Positions 6,801 to 15,170 are shown, counted from the stretch's first letter. The stretch is 64,000 nt of DNA from Algisphaera agarilytica (GCF_014207595.1 NZ_JACHGY010000001.1:3230836-3294835), one strand, 5' to 3'. Notes: generated by a model not told the origin, from the letters alone. Numbers and translations: made by a program.

Positions 6801-8393
6801 TCAGGCTGGCGTCAAGCCGCGATACAACTCCTGGACCCGTTGCGATTGGGTCCGGCGGACGGTTTCCAGGGTCAACCGATTGATGTGGTAGTCGGCGGTA
6901 TCCTCGGGTAGCAAGCGGCAGTGTTCCTGGACCACGTTGTAGAGGAACTTGAACGCGTCGCGTGGCTGGTGCATCTGATCGAGCGCATCGATCAGGGTTT
7001 CACGCGTCACGCTTTCCTCGAAGAAGTCGGTCAGCGAGAGCTCGCCGGTCTTGCTCGCGGTCTTGCATGCGTTGAGTCGGCTGGAGCACAGGTCGTAGAG
7101 CGTGGCCCCGGACCAGGTCAGCTTGTCGATCATGTTCTGCTTATCGAGGCGGGCTTCTTGGAAGAAGCTCGGGCTTTCCTTGTTGAGGAGGTAGCTCAGT
7201 TCGATGGGCAGCAGAAGCTTGAGGCCGATGCCGTCCTGCTTCAGGAACTTGTTGTCGAACATCGGCCAGATGAGATCGCGCATCTTGCCCGCGTCGCCCG
7301 CCACCGCGGTGGGTTCGTCGACGCGGTCGACCAGTACGACCATGCCCGAGTAGCCCAGGGCTTTGAGCACATCCACGAAACGCCGGGTCAACTGGTAACG
7401 GCTGTCACGCTGCTCGGCGGCGTCTTTACCCGCAGCGGGCAGCGGCTGGCCGACGAGGGTGGATACTCCCAACTCGCCGAATACGCCGCGGAGCGTCGCG
7501 GTGTTGCGGCCGATGGCGGGCATCTCTTTCGCGACTTTCCGGGCCAGCCCCCAGGTCCGCATGAACTGCACCGCCCAGGTAACCCACAACGCGATCGTCC
7601 CCGCCGCGACAAGTCCCAGCACCGGGATCATCCAGCTCGCGGGGGCACCGGTCACGGCACCGGTCGTCTCATCAACGGTCTTGCTGTAATCCAGCCAGGC
7701 GTACCAGCCGCCCAGGCCCGCCGTGACCAGCGTGACGAAGATGGCCGCGTTGCGCCAGAACGCGATGGGCAGACGCCATTTCAATCGCAAGGTTTTACGC
7801 AGCTTCCGCCATCGTGGAATCACGATGCCGGACGGCGGCTGGTCGTACAGGCCCGCCAATACCGCCAGGTCCAAGCGCTGTTGCTGAGTCAGTCGCTTGC
7901 GGAGCTTGGAAATCTTTTCGTTGGGCAGCGACATCGCCTCGTCGCCCGCCGTGGTGCCTTCGTTCAGCAGCGCGTTAACCAGCTTGGTCGCCGCCTCGGT
8001 CAGGATCGCGTCCTGGTGATCCGCCAAGCGGAAGTTGCGGATGATCTCGGAGGTGTCTTTCTTGTTGGCCCGGCTGAGCTTGTCCAAAACGGGGTTGAAG
8101 TCGTCGTAAGACACCGCGAGCACCCGCCGGTGGTCGTCCACCTCCAGCACATTGGCGTTGTGCTCGCTGATCTTGCGTTGCATGGTCAGGCGGATCGCGG
8201 TCTTGCCCGAGCCTTTTTCGCCGAAGACGACCGCCGTGCTGGGCTGGTCCAGGGTGCCGAAGATCTTGTTGATGTCGGGGTGGTGCAGCGACGAGTCGGC
8301 CAAGCGGTTGAACACCGCGTCGAGTCGTGCTTCTTCGGCCGCGAAGGGGTTTTCGATCAGGCCGTGGTGTTCCAGGAAACTTTCAACTTTCAT
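6801..8393 (-). CDS. KAP-like P-loop NTPase with two membrane helices
   Basis: A 530-residue protein. Walker A is GEKGSGKT at residues 58-65. Two hydrophobic helices follow at about 208-228 and 246-276, and then a Walker B-like strand, GMVVLVDRVDEP, near residue 345. Membrane helices inserted between Walker A and Walker B are the defining layout of KAP NTPases, so that family is the best guess. The rest is charged and helical. KAP proteins are often accessory or defence-associated, but no partner genes are evident. A long frame on the opposite strand is a codon-bias shadow. Confidence 0.6.
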   Translation of the reverse strand: MKVESFLEHHGLIENPFAAEEARLDAVFNRLADSSLHHPDINKIFGTLDQPSTAVVFGEKGSGKTAIRLTMQRKISEHNANVLEVDDHRRVLAVSYDDFNPVLDKLSRANKKDTSEIIRNFRLADHQDAILTEAATKLVNALLNEGTTAGDEAMSLPNEKISKLRKRLTQQQRLDLAVLAGLYDQPPSGIVIPRWRKLRKTLRLKWRLPIAFWRNAAIFVTLVTAGLGGWYAWLDYSKTVDETTGAVTGAPASWMIPVLGLVAAGTIALWVTWAVQFMRTWGLARKVAKEMPAIGRNTATLRGVFGELGVSTLVGQPLPAAGKDAAEQRDSRYQLTRRFVDVLKALGYSGMVVLVDRVDEPTAVAGDAGKMRDLIWPMFDNKFLKQDGIGLKLLLPIELSYLLNKESPSFFQEARLDKQNMIDKLTWSGATLYDLCSSRLNACKTASKTGELSLTDFFEESVTRETLIDALDQMHQPRDAFKFLYNVVQEHCRLLPEDTADYHINRLTLETVRRTQSQRVQELYRGLTPA

Positions 8394-8698
8394 GTGCTTT
8401 GATCCCCACTTCGGCAGGCCGTGGTCGTGCGTAAAATCTGTCCCGGTTATACACTACTTCGCGTTGAGAGTTGGCGGTAAACCCCCGCCGTGACCGAATT
8501 TTTGTCGAGGCCGTGACTGCGAGTTCCCGGGCCGCAAGACACCGAACCCCACGTGATGAATCCAGCCCGACGCAGCATGATCTGGTGGCCCTGAGCGGCC
8601 GACCCGCCCCCGTTTTTGAGTTGCCCTGAGGTGCGACTCGGGACCGCCCCGTGCTATCGCTCTTTCCCAGATCACCCTTTGCGTCGAGTCTCCATCCC
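8394..8698. other. 305-bp divergent intergenic region (KAP-like NTPase / trpE)
   Basis: It must contain promoters for both divergent genes. No tryptophan-rich leader peptide or attenuator-like hairpin pair was recognised before trpE. Short frames here overlap on both strands and show no family features. Confidence 0.4.
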
Positions 8699-10384
8699 AT
8701 GTCCGATCCTGCCACCCAGCCCCACCCCAGCCTGCCCGATCCGCAGAGGTTCGCGCAGCGTTTCGCCGCCGCGCAATCCGCCCCGGCCGAAAGCCACCCC
8801 ATCATCCCCGTGTTCCGCCGCCTGCTCAACGATTCGTTGACGCCGGTGTTGGCCTACCGCCGTCTGGTCCGCCCCGACGACCGCATGGCCCCGAGCTACC
8901 TCTTCGAGTCTGTCGTCGGCGGAGACCGTGTAGGCCGTTTCAGCTTCCTCGGCAGCCGTCCCGCCGCCGAGGTCGTTGCTCGTGGACACGAAGTCGTCTA
9001 CACCAACCATGCCGCGCCTGACGAGTCACGCACCTTCACCAGCGACGACCCGCTGATGGAAATGCAGAAACTCACCGCCAACTACGCGTTGGATGAAGAA
9101 TCCTACGCCTTGCTCCCGACCAACCTCCCCGGCGCGGGCGGCTGGGTCGGCGTCGCGGGGTACGACACGGTGCGTTACCTCGAAGGCGAGTCGCTGCCCA
9201 ATCCCGCAGCCGACGACCGTCAACTCCCCGATCTGCACATGCAGCTCTACCTCGACACGGTCGTCTTCGACCACGTGCAGAAGACGCTGCTGCTGATCAC
9301 TTTTGCGCAGGTCAAGGAACACGGCACGGCCGAGGACGCCTACGCCGCGGCGCAGTCGCGCCTGGACGACCTCGCGTCACGTCTTCTGGAGTCCGACGTC
9401 GCCGACGGCATCAGCCTCCCGCCGGGGCACGTCTCGCTCGACACGCCGCCGCCCACGCTGCCCGACAGCAACATGGGGCAGGGCGGTTACCAGAAGGCTG
9501 TCGAAGCCTGCAAGGAATTCATCCAGGCGGGCGACGCGTTCCAGATTGTGCCGTCGCAGCGGTTCGAGGTGCAGACCCAGGCCGACCCGTTCGACATCTA
9601 CCGTTCGCTGCGGGTGGTGAACCCGTCGCCGTACATGTTCTACCTGCAGATCGACGGCGGCATCCTCGTGGGCTCGTCCCCCGAGATCCTGGTCAATGTC
9701 ACCGACCGCATCGCCACCAGCCGACCCCTCGCGGGCACCCGCCACCGCGGCGCGACGCCCGCCGAGGACGCCCGCCTCGAAGCCGAGCTCCTGGCCGACC
9801 CCAAGGACCGCAGCGAGCACATCATGCTCGTGGACCTGCACCGCAACGACATCGGCCGGATCGCCGAGCCCGGCACCGTCGAACTCCCCGAGCTCCTGGT
9901 CGTCGAAAAGTACTCCCACGTCATGCACATCAGCTCGGCCGTCCAGGGCAGGGTCCGCGACGGCCTCACCGCCTGGGACGCCCTCCGCGTCAGCCTGCCC
10001 GTCGGCACGGTCAGCGGGGCCCCCAAGGTCCGGGCGATGCAGATCATCGACGACCTCGAGCCCACCCGCCGCGGCCCCTACGGCGGGGCGGTGGGCCACG
10101 CCGACTTCGCCGGGAACATGGACATGTGCATCGCCCTGCGGACGATGGTGATCCTTCCTTCTAGGGGCTTGGAGGTTGGGGGCTTAGGTGTCGGGAAAGA
10201 TGCGGGGGAAGGTGATCCAAGTCCCCAGGCCCCCAAGTCCCCAGGCGCCCAATGGACCGTCCATATCCAGGCCGGGGCGGGCATCGTCGCCGACTCCGAC
10301 CCAGACGCCGAGCACCAGGAGACCGTGAACAAAGCCGCGGCGCTCGCCAAGGCTGTCGAGGTCGCCGAACACCTGTTCACGTAA
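8699..10384 (+). CDS. trpE: Anthranilate synthase component I
   Basis: A 561-residue chorismate-utilising enzyme making anthranilate for tryptophan synthesis. The N-terminal domain has SYLFESVVGGDRVGRFSFLG, the region that binds feedback tryptophan in the family. The catalytic domain shows GTRHRGATPAED, LVDLHRNDIGRI and LPVGTVSGAPKVRAM, all expected. Between RTMVIL and WTVHIQAGAGIV lies a 32-codon insert (10157-10252) rich in Gly, Pro and Ser, not expected in the family. The ATG at 8699 is chosen over a GTG at 8651. No trpG, trpD or trpC is adjacent. Confidence 0.93.
   Translation: MSDPATQPHPSLPDPQRFAQRFAAAQSAPAESHPIIPVFRRLLNDSLTPVLAYRRLVRPDDRMAPSYLFESVVGGDRVGRFSFLGSRPAAEVVARGHEVVYTNHAAPDESRTFTSDDPLMEMQKLTANYALDEESYALLPTNLPGAGGWVGVAGYDTVRYLEGESLPNPAADDRQLPDLHMQLYLDTVVFDHVQKTLLLITFAQVKEHGTAEDAYAAAQSRLDDLASRLLESDVADGISLPPGHVSLDTPPPTLPDSNMGQGGYQKAVEACKEFIQAGDAFQIVPSQRFEVQTQADPFDIYRSLRVVNPSPYMFYLQIDGGILVGSSPEILVNVTDRIATSRPLAGTRHRGATPAEDARLEAELLADPKDRSEHIMLVDLHRNDIGRIAEPGTVELPELLVVEKYSHVMHISSAVQGRVRDGLTAWDALRVSLPVGTVSGAPKVRAMQIIDDLEPTRRGPYGGAVGHADFAGNMDMCIALRTMVILPSRGLEVGGLGVGKDAGEGDPSPQAPKSPGAQWTVHIQAGAGIVADSDPDAEHQETVNKAAALAKAVEVAEHLFT
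10157..10252 (+). repeat. In-frame G-rich/C-rich repeat-like insert within trpE
   Basis: A 96-bp stretch whose left half is G-rich (ggggcttggaggttggggg) and whose right half is C-rich (ccccaggcccccaagtcccc), so the halves can partly pair. This composition is typical of intergenic palindromes rather than of trpE. It is exactly 32 codons and keeps the frame. It lies at a variable turn just before the conserved QAGAGIV strand. Confidence 0.6.
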
Positions 10385-10405
10385 CGCTATGGATCACGGC
10401 GGCTC

Positions 10406-10540
10406 GACCCTCTCTCCCGCCGGGAGAGGGTTGGGGTGAGGGCACTTGGTCGGTGACACGCTCGTCGCCACAGAGTTACCCAGCTTCCCCCTCCGACCCG
10501 CTACGCGGGCCACCTCCCCCGGCGGGGGAGGGGTTTATCC
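10406..10540. repeat. Intergenic hairpins downstream of trpE
   Basis: Two compact palindromes: ctctcccgccgggagag at 10412-10428 and cctcccccggcgggggagg at 10513-10531, with similar C/G-rich flanks. They resemble dispersed intergenic repeats. They could also stop or stabilise the trpE transcript, though there is no T-run. Confidence 0.5.
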
Positions 10541-10585
10541 GCTCGGCATTGAACCCTTCGCCCCGAACTGGCCGATAAACCCTTC

Positions 10586-10855
10586 GTGGCCACCGACTTC
10601 AAAACTATCCTGAACCTCACCGTCCCGATGATCGTCCAGATCGGCAAGCGCAAGCTCCCGGTGAGCGAAGTCCTGTCCCTCGCCCCCGGCTCGATCATCG
10701 AGCTGCCCAAGTCCGCCGACGAAGAACTCGCCTTCTGCATCAACAACAAGACCATCGGTACCGGCTCGGCCGTCAAGGTCGGCGAAAACTTCGGCATCCG
10801 CATAACCGAGATCAACTCGGCACGGGATCGGGCTGAGACGGTCTTGGGTGGCTAA
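10586..10855 (+). CDS. FliN/SpoA-domain protein
   Basis: An 89-residue protein with one SpoA (surface presentation of antigens) domain, as in the flagellar switch protein FliN and type III secretion SctQ. Characteristic features are LNLTVPMIVQIGKRKLPVSEVLSLAPGS-type spacing, then ELPKSADEELAFCINNK and a GENFGIRITEI ending. It starts at GTG and lacks the N-terminal acidic extension of many FliN proteins. No other flagellar gene is within the window, so it is an orphan here. It could serve a flagellar motor encoded elsewhere. Confidence 0.8.
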   Translation: MATDFKTILNLTVPMIVQIGKRKLPVSEVLSLAPGSIIELPKSADEELAFCINNKTIGTGSAVKVGENFGIRITEINSARDRAETVLGG

Positions 10856-10866
10856 CAGCGGCTTTC

Positions 10867-11529
10867 CTAGGGTACCCTCAACTCGGCCAGCCTGTTTTCA
10901 AGCGGCTCCAGAATTATTTTCTTCTGTTCTGGATTAGTAAAACCAGCCGACACTTCTTGCTCAATAGTCCATTCTAGAGCTTCAATTTGAAGTTCTTGAA
11001 GGCTTAGGTATTTCCGCTCTTCCCACCAAGCTTCTAATCCATGGTTCCGCATAGCGTAGAGATAACTTGGTTTGGTGAAAGATGGGGCGGTACTTCCAGT
11101 TGATGGGGCTTGACGGCTTTTGTAGCCATAGCCGTAGTACTCAACTTGTGATTGGATGATGAAGAAACATGCGTCACCGACTGAGTGATTTCGCCATGCG
11201 GCGTACACACCGGAGTATGAGTATCTTTCGTCATCGATGGCATTAACTAAAGCAGGGAATGCATTCAGACCCAATGACTTGAGTTGGTCTTTTGCGTTCC
11301 AGATTCTCTCGTAGTTGGCGACGCGTGACGGATCAGGCTGTTCGTCCTCCTGATCGCCAAATATCGATATTGCTAATTCTGGGCCGTGGTACAGATCTTC
11401 GTGAGCGGGAGGGAAATCTGAGGCCAGCTGTTCGATCAGAAATTCTGCCCGATGTGAATCAGTAGGCGTATGTGCCACACATCCAAGCATAGAAAATGCG
11501 ATTAAAACACAAGAGATAATTTCTTTCAT
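10867..11529 (-). CDS. Predicted lipoprotein of unknown function
   Basis: A 220-residue protein with a short signal sequence and a lipobox ending FSMLGC (Cys17), so it is probably lipid-anchored. The mature part has a NAKDQLKSLGLNAFPALVNAIDD helix pair that recalls HEAT-like repeats, an aromatic HSVGDACFFIIQSQVEYYGYGY stretch and a charged helical C-terminus. The family is not recognised. Base composition is clearly poorer in G+C than neighbouring trpE and rpoN, suggesting a lineage-specific or acquired gene. Confidence 0.6.
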   Translation of the reverse strand: MKEIISCVLIAFSMLGCVAHTPTDSHRAEFLIEQLASDFPPAHEDLYHGPELAISIFGDQEDEQPDPSRVANYERIWNAKDQLKSLGLNAFPALVNAIDDERYSYSGVYAAWRNHSVGDACFFIIQSQVEYYGYGYKSRQAPSTGSTAPSFTKPSYLYAMRNHGLEAWWEERKYLSLQELQIEALEWTIEQEVSAGFTNPEQKKIILEPLENRLAELRVP

Positions 11530-11570
11530 CGCTGCCCATCGGAAAAATTAGCGGATCGAAATTAACGTGA

Positions 11571-13097
11571 TCAATACTCCCGGCGCTGACGTGCGGGCGG
11601 AATATTCAACTGCTTGCGATACTTCGCCACCGTCCGCCGGGCGATTTCGATGCCGTGCTTTTTGAGTTCGTCAACAAGCGCATCATCCGACCACGGCTTG
11701 TTCTTGTCTTCGTTGTCGATGACTTCCTTGAGCTTGGCCTGCACGGCGGTCCAGCTCATGGCGTCGCCCTGATCGGTTTCGGTGCCGCCGGAGAAGAACA
11801 TGCGTAGGGGGAAGATGCCGCGGGGGGTCTGGAGGTACTTCTCGCTGACCGCACGGCTGACCGTGGCGACGTGGATGCCGAGCTGGTCGGCGACGAGGGT
11901 CATGGGCAGCGGCTTGAGGGCTTGGGGGCCTTGGTCGAAGAAGTCGCGCTGGGCCTCGATGACCACGCCGATGACGCGGAGCAGGGTCGCGTGGCGTTGG
12001 CGGACAGCATCGATGAGCCAGCGGGCGTTGCGGAGGTTCGTGCCGATGAAGTCGCGGGTCTTCTTGTCCTCGCTCTTGTCGGCCGCGATCTTTTCGTACT
12101 CGGCGCTGATCTGCAGTGCGGGCAAGCGGCTGTGTGTGAGCTGGACCGAATAGGTGTCGCTCTCGTCGTCATAGTCGATCGTCGCGTCGGGCGTGATGGT
12201 GCGGACGGTGTCGGTCGCCAGTAGCCTGCCCGGGTGGGGGTGGAACTGCCGGAGGTTGTGCACCGCCTTCTGCACCGCCTCTATCTCCAGTCCGGTGGAC
12301 TTGGCGATCTTGGGGTAGCGGTTGGCTTCGATGTCTTTGAGGTAGTCGCTGACCAGCAGCCGTTCGGTCTTGAGGTCGGCGTCCGGCTCGAGGTAGGTCT
12401 TGTTGTCGATCTGCAGCAGCAGGCATTCCCGGAAGTCGCGGGCACACAGGCCGGTAGGTTCCAGGGCTTCCTGGAGCAGCTCGATGCACTCCTCAATCTG
12501 CTCGGCGGTCGTCCCGGCGGGGGCTTGGTCGAGCAGGTCCTGGAGCGGGTTGCGGAGGTAGCCGTCGGCGTCGACGAAGCCGATGAGGTATTCGCCGAGC
12601 TTGAGCGTGGGCTCGTCGATGTCTACGAGGTGCCACTGGTCGACGAGCTGGTCGTAGAGCGAGGCGCCGCGGGCGGCGGTGTTGGCCATCGCGTCCATCT
12701 TGGCGTCGCGCTCGCCGCCGGTGTTCACGGCCCGGCGGAACTCGGTGGCACCGCCCTCGGAGGTGTTGCTCGCCCAGGCCTCGCCGTACTGCTCGGACAT
12801 GTTGGAGAGGCGTTCGAAGTCGTCGGCCTGGCCGGTGCTGCCGTCGCCGTCGGACACGACGAGTTCGCGTTCACCCTCGCGATCGTCCCGCTTGGCCTGC
12901 TCCATTTCGGCCAGGAGCTTGTCGCGGTCGCTGCCCGGCTCGACCTGTTCGAGAGTGGGGTTGCTGGCCAGCTCCTGCTCGATGCGTTCTTCCAGGGCCG
13001 GCTGAGCCATCTGGAGGATCTCCATCGACTGGATCATGCGCGGGGCCAGCTTCATGCGCTGGTCCATGCGGAGGTGTTGGCCGGTATCGATTCTCAT
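11571..13097 (-). CDS. rpoN: RNA polymerase sigma-54 factor
   Basis: A 508-residue sigma factor that directs RNA polymerase to -24/-12 promoters and needs AAA+ activators. The N-terminal region I reads LAPRMIQSMEILQMAQPALEE, with Gln-rich spacing typical of activator contact. An acidic linker follows, then the core-binding domain (residues 130-330). A helix-turn-helix lies in LVADQLGIHVATVSRAVSEKYLQ, and the RpoN box is ARRTVAKYRKQLNIPPARQRR at the end. Length is normal. No linked hpf, ptsN or activator gene is visible. Confidence 0.95.
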   Translation of the reverse strand: MRIDTGQHLRMDQRMKLAPRMIQSMEILQMAQPALEERIEQELASNPTLEQVEPGSDRDKLLAEMEQAKRDDREGERELVVSDGDGSTGQADDFERLSNMSEQYGEAWASNTSEGGATEFRRAVNTGGERDAKMDAMANTAARGASLYDQLVDQWHLVDIDEPTLKLGEYLIGFVDADGYLRNPLQDLLDQAPAGTTAEQIEECIELLQEALEPTGLCARDFRECLLLQIDNKTYLEPDADLKTERLLVSDYLKDIEANRYPKIAKSTGLEIEAVQKAVHNLRQFHPHPGRLLATDTVRTITPDATIDYDDESDTYSVQLTHSRLPALQISAEYEKIAADKSEDKKTRDFIGTNLRNARWLIDAVRQRHATLLRVIGVVIEAQRDFFDQGPQALKPLPMTLVADQLGIHVATVSRAVSEKYLQTPRGIFPLRMFFSGGTETDQGDAMSWTAVQAKLKEVIDNEDKNKPWSDDALVDELKKHGIEIARRTVAKYRKQLNIPPARQRREY

Positions 13098-13225
13098 GGG
13101 CTAGGGCGTTCGGGGGCAATTCGACGAAGAGCGTTCACTTTGGCCCGGAATTTGCTCTACGGCATAACCTTACCACGCCAGACCACGCGGACCAATCCAG
13201 CTGGCATGAAATGTGGATAGGGCGG

Positions 13226-13843
13226 CTAAAACTCGCTCACTCGGCCCTGCACCGCGTCGCTCAGCACCGCCTTGCTGACGTTCTGGAGGTTCGACCCCGT
13301 TGGCAGCCCGCGGGCCAGCCGGGTGACTTTTACGCCCATCGCCTGGAGCTTCTCGGCGAGGTAGAGGGCGGTGCCATCCCCCTCGAGCGTGGGGTTGGTG
13401 CCGAGGATGACTTCGGTGATGGCGGGGCTGGTGCCGGCCTGACCCGCCTCGACGCGGCCGAGCAGTTTGTCGATGTTCAGGTCGCCCGGGCCCATGGCCT
13501 CCATGGGAGCCAGCCTGCCCATGAGCACGTGGTAGCTGCCCGTGTAGGCCCCGGTTTGCTCCATGGCGATGACGTCCGACGGCTGTTCGACGACGAGGAT
13601 GGTGCTGTGGTCGCGCGACTCGTCGGTGACGATGCTGCACGGGTCGGACTCCGAGACGTGGCCGGTGACCGAGCAGACCTTGAGGTTTTCGCGGAACGCC
13701 CGCACTGCGTCGGCCAGGCCGAGCGTGTCGGATTCGGGTTGGCGGAGCAGGTGGAAGGCGATGCGCTCGGCCGAGCGCTTGCCGATGCCCGGCAGCTTCT
13801 CGAGGTGGGCCAGCAGGTTGTCGTAGGCCGTGGGCTTTCGCAT
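13226..13843 (-). CDS. recR: Recombination mediator protein RecR
   Basis: A 205-residue protein that works with RecF/RecO to load RecA at gaps. The helix-hairpin-helix LEKLPGIGKRSAERIAFHLL and the Toprim domain (TILVVEQPSDVIAMEQTG, then GTNPTLEGDGTALYL) are intact. The zinc finger is not: only Cys57 and Cys69 remain, and positions 60 and 72 are Thr and Val where Cys is expected. The ATG at 13843 is chosen because MRKPTAYDNLLAHLEKLPGIG fits family N-termini; a GTG 18 bases upstream is an alternative. Confidence 0.93.
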   Translation of the reverse strand: MRKPTAYDNLLAHLEKLPGIGKRSAERIAFHLLRQPESDTLGLADAVRAFRENLKVCSVTGHVSESDPCSIVTDESRDHSTILVVEQPSDVIAMEQTGAYTGSYHVLMGRLAPMEAMGPGDLNIDKLLGRVEAGQAGTSPAITEVILGTNPTLEGDGTALYLAEKLQAMGVKVTRLARGLPTGSNLQNVSKAVLSDAVQGRVSEF

Positions 13844-13899
13844 GCCCCAAGCGTATGCCACAACCCGCCGACCGTCGAGCGGCCAATCACCCCAACGTT

Positions 13900-13924
13900 A
13901 GCCCCGGGTCGATGACCCGGGGCT
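13900..13924. repeat. Perfect palindrome between recR and the BFD-like gene
   Basis: The arms agccccgggtc and gacccggggct pair over 11 bp with a 3-base loop. It lies in the divergent promoter region of recR and the [2Fe-2S] gene. It lacks a T-run, so it is more like a dispersed palindromic repeat or an operator than a terminator. Confidence 0.55.
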
Positions 13925-13961
13925 GCCGCGGCGGCCAACCGCGCGGTGCTAAACTAACCCC

Positions 13962-14231
13962 ATGGACCCCGACGACCACGTCTGCCTCTGCTTCCACGTC
14001 AGCCAGCGGAAGATCGCCAACTACTGCAAGCGCGAAAAGCCGCCCGTCGCCAGCCTCATCAGCGAATGCCTCGGGGCCGGCACCGGCTGCGGCTGGTGTA
14101 TCCCTTACCTCAAGAAGCTGCACAAACAGGCCCTCGACGGCGTCGAACAGCCCGATTTGCCGGTTAGTCCTGCGGAGTACGCGAACCAGCGGGCGAAGTA
14201 TCGCAAGACAGGGGAGCGGGAAACGGATTAA
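13962..14231 (+). CDS. BFD-like [2Fe-2S]-binding protein
   Basis: An 89-residue small ferredoxin of the Fer2_BFD type. Four cysteines are placed as in bacterioferritin-associated ferredoxin: CLC near residue 8-10, then the CGWC pair near residue 46-49 in GAGTGCGWCIPYLKKL. In known members the cluster donates electrons, for example to release iron from bacterioferritin. Here no bacterioferritin gene is adjacent. The C-terminal 30 residues are a charged extension. The TAA stop falls inside the inverted repeat at 14228-14304. Confidence 0.82.
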   Translation: MDPDDHVCLCFHVSQRKIANYCKREKPPVASLISECLGAGTGCGWCIPYLKKLHKQALDGVEQPDLPVSPAEYANQRAKYRKTGERETD

Positions 14232-14304
14232 ACCGCGAAGACGCGAAGACTGCTAAGTCATCGCATCGGCCTTGCTCCGCGTTCTTCGCGCCTTCGTGGT
14301 TAAA
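14228..14304. repeat. Imperfect inverted repeat overlapping the BFD-like gene stop
   Basis: The left arm ttaaaccgcgaagacgcgaa and the inverse of the right arm, tttaaccacgaaggcgcgaa, match at most positions, separated by about 33 bases. The left arm supplies the stop codon of the upstream gene. It lies 28 bases before purQ. It has the look of a mobile intergenic repeat rather than a terminator. Confidence 0.6.
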
Positions 14305-14331
14305 CCGGATCGAACCCAGTAAAGTAGGCAC

Positions 14332-15105
14332 ATGACCCCCCAAACCCTCATCCTCCGCACGGCCGGGACGAACTGTGACGGCGAGCTCGCCAACGCCTTC
14401 GAGCTGGCCGGGGCCCCGGCGACCGTTGTGCATCTCAACGACCTGATCGACCACCCCTCGCGTCTCGAAGAATTCGACCTCATCGGCTTTGCCGGCGGAT
14501 TCAGCTACGGCGACGACATCGCGGCGGGGCGGATCTTTGCCAATCGGCTCAAGCACCGGCTGTACGAGCCGCTGCTCGCCGCGATCGACCGCGGCGTACC
14601 GATGTTCGGCACGTGCAACGGCTTCCAGATACTGGCCAAGCTCGGCCTGCTGCCCGATCCGCACGCCGGAGTGCAGGAAGTCACGCTGGCGGACAACGCG
14701 TCGGGCCGATACATCGACCGCTGGACGCCGATGCAGGTCGTGGCCGACAGCAAGTGCATCTGGACCAAGGGCCTGGAGGACCACGACCTGCCCATGGCCC
14801 ACGCCGAGGGCCGCTTCACCGCGCCCGACGAAGTGCTGGACCGCATTGAAGCCAACGGCCAGGTCGCGCTGCGTTACAAAGACAACCCCAACGGCTCGGC
14901 CCGCGACATCGCGGGCATCTGCGACCCCACCGGCCTGGTCTTCGGCCTCATGCCCCACCCCGAACGCTTCCAACACCCCACGAACCACCCGCAGTGGACC
15001 CGCATGGGCGAAGACTTCCTCACCCAAACACCCATCGGCCTGCAGTACTTCCACAACGCGGTGGTGTATGTGAAAGACAAGCAAGCCGCGGCTGTTGGCG
15101 GCTGA
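14332..15105 (+). CDS. purQ: Phosphoribosylformylglycinamidine synthase, glutaminase subunit
   Basis: A 257-residue class I glutamine amidotransferase subunit that provides ammonia for conversion of FGAR to FGAM in purine synthesis. The N-terminal TLILRTAGTNCDGE is typical. The catalytic Cys lies in FGTCNGFQILAKLGLL, and the His/Glu pair lies in GLMPHPERF. SYGDDIAAGRIFANRL is the conserved loop. It is a separate polypeptide, so the organism uses the multi-subunit PurL/PurQ/PurS system. purL and purS are not in the window. Confidence 0.95.
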   Translation: MTPQTLILRTAGTNCDGELANAFELAGAPATVVHLNDLIDHPSRLEEFDLIGFAGGFSYGDDIAAGRIFANRLKHRLYEPLLAAIDRGVPMFGTCNGFQILAKLGLLPDPHAGVQEVTLADNASGRYIDRWTPMQVVADSKCIWTKGLEDHDLPMAHAEGRFTAPDEVLDRIEANGQVALRYKDNPNGSARDIAGICDPTGLVFGLMPHPERFQHPTNHPQWTRMGEDFLTQTPIGLQYFHNAVVYVKDKQAAAVGG

Positions 15106-15106
15106 C

Positions 15107-15170
15107 GTGGGTGGGCACTGCCCACCGAAACGATTTGCAATTCATCCAAGGTGGGCGGTGCCCACCCTAC
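15107..15170. repeat. Paired gtgggc-type palindromes between purQ and fdhD
   Basis: Two near-identical 15-base palindromes, gtgggcactgcccac (15111-15125) and gtgggcggtgcccac (15151-15165). They fill the whole gap between two convergent genes. They may act as a bidirectional hairpin block, but there is no T-run, so a dispersed repeat is the better description. Confidence 0.6.

Noticed and set aside
6921-8402. 493-codon frame antisense to the KAP-like gene
   Set aside because: No motif, typical codon-bias shadow, while the other strand has Walker A and B.
8454-8675. 73-codon minus-strand frame upstream of trpE, considered as a leader peptide
   Set aside because: Wrong strand for trpE, no run of Trp codons, no attenuator-like hairpins.
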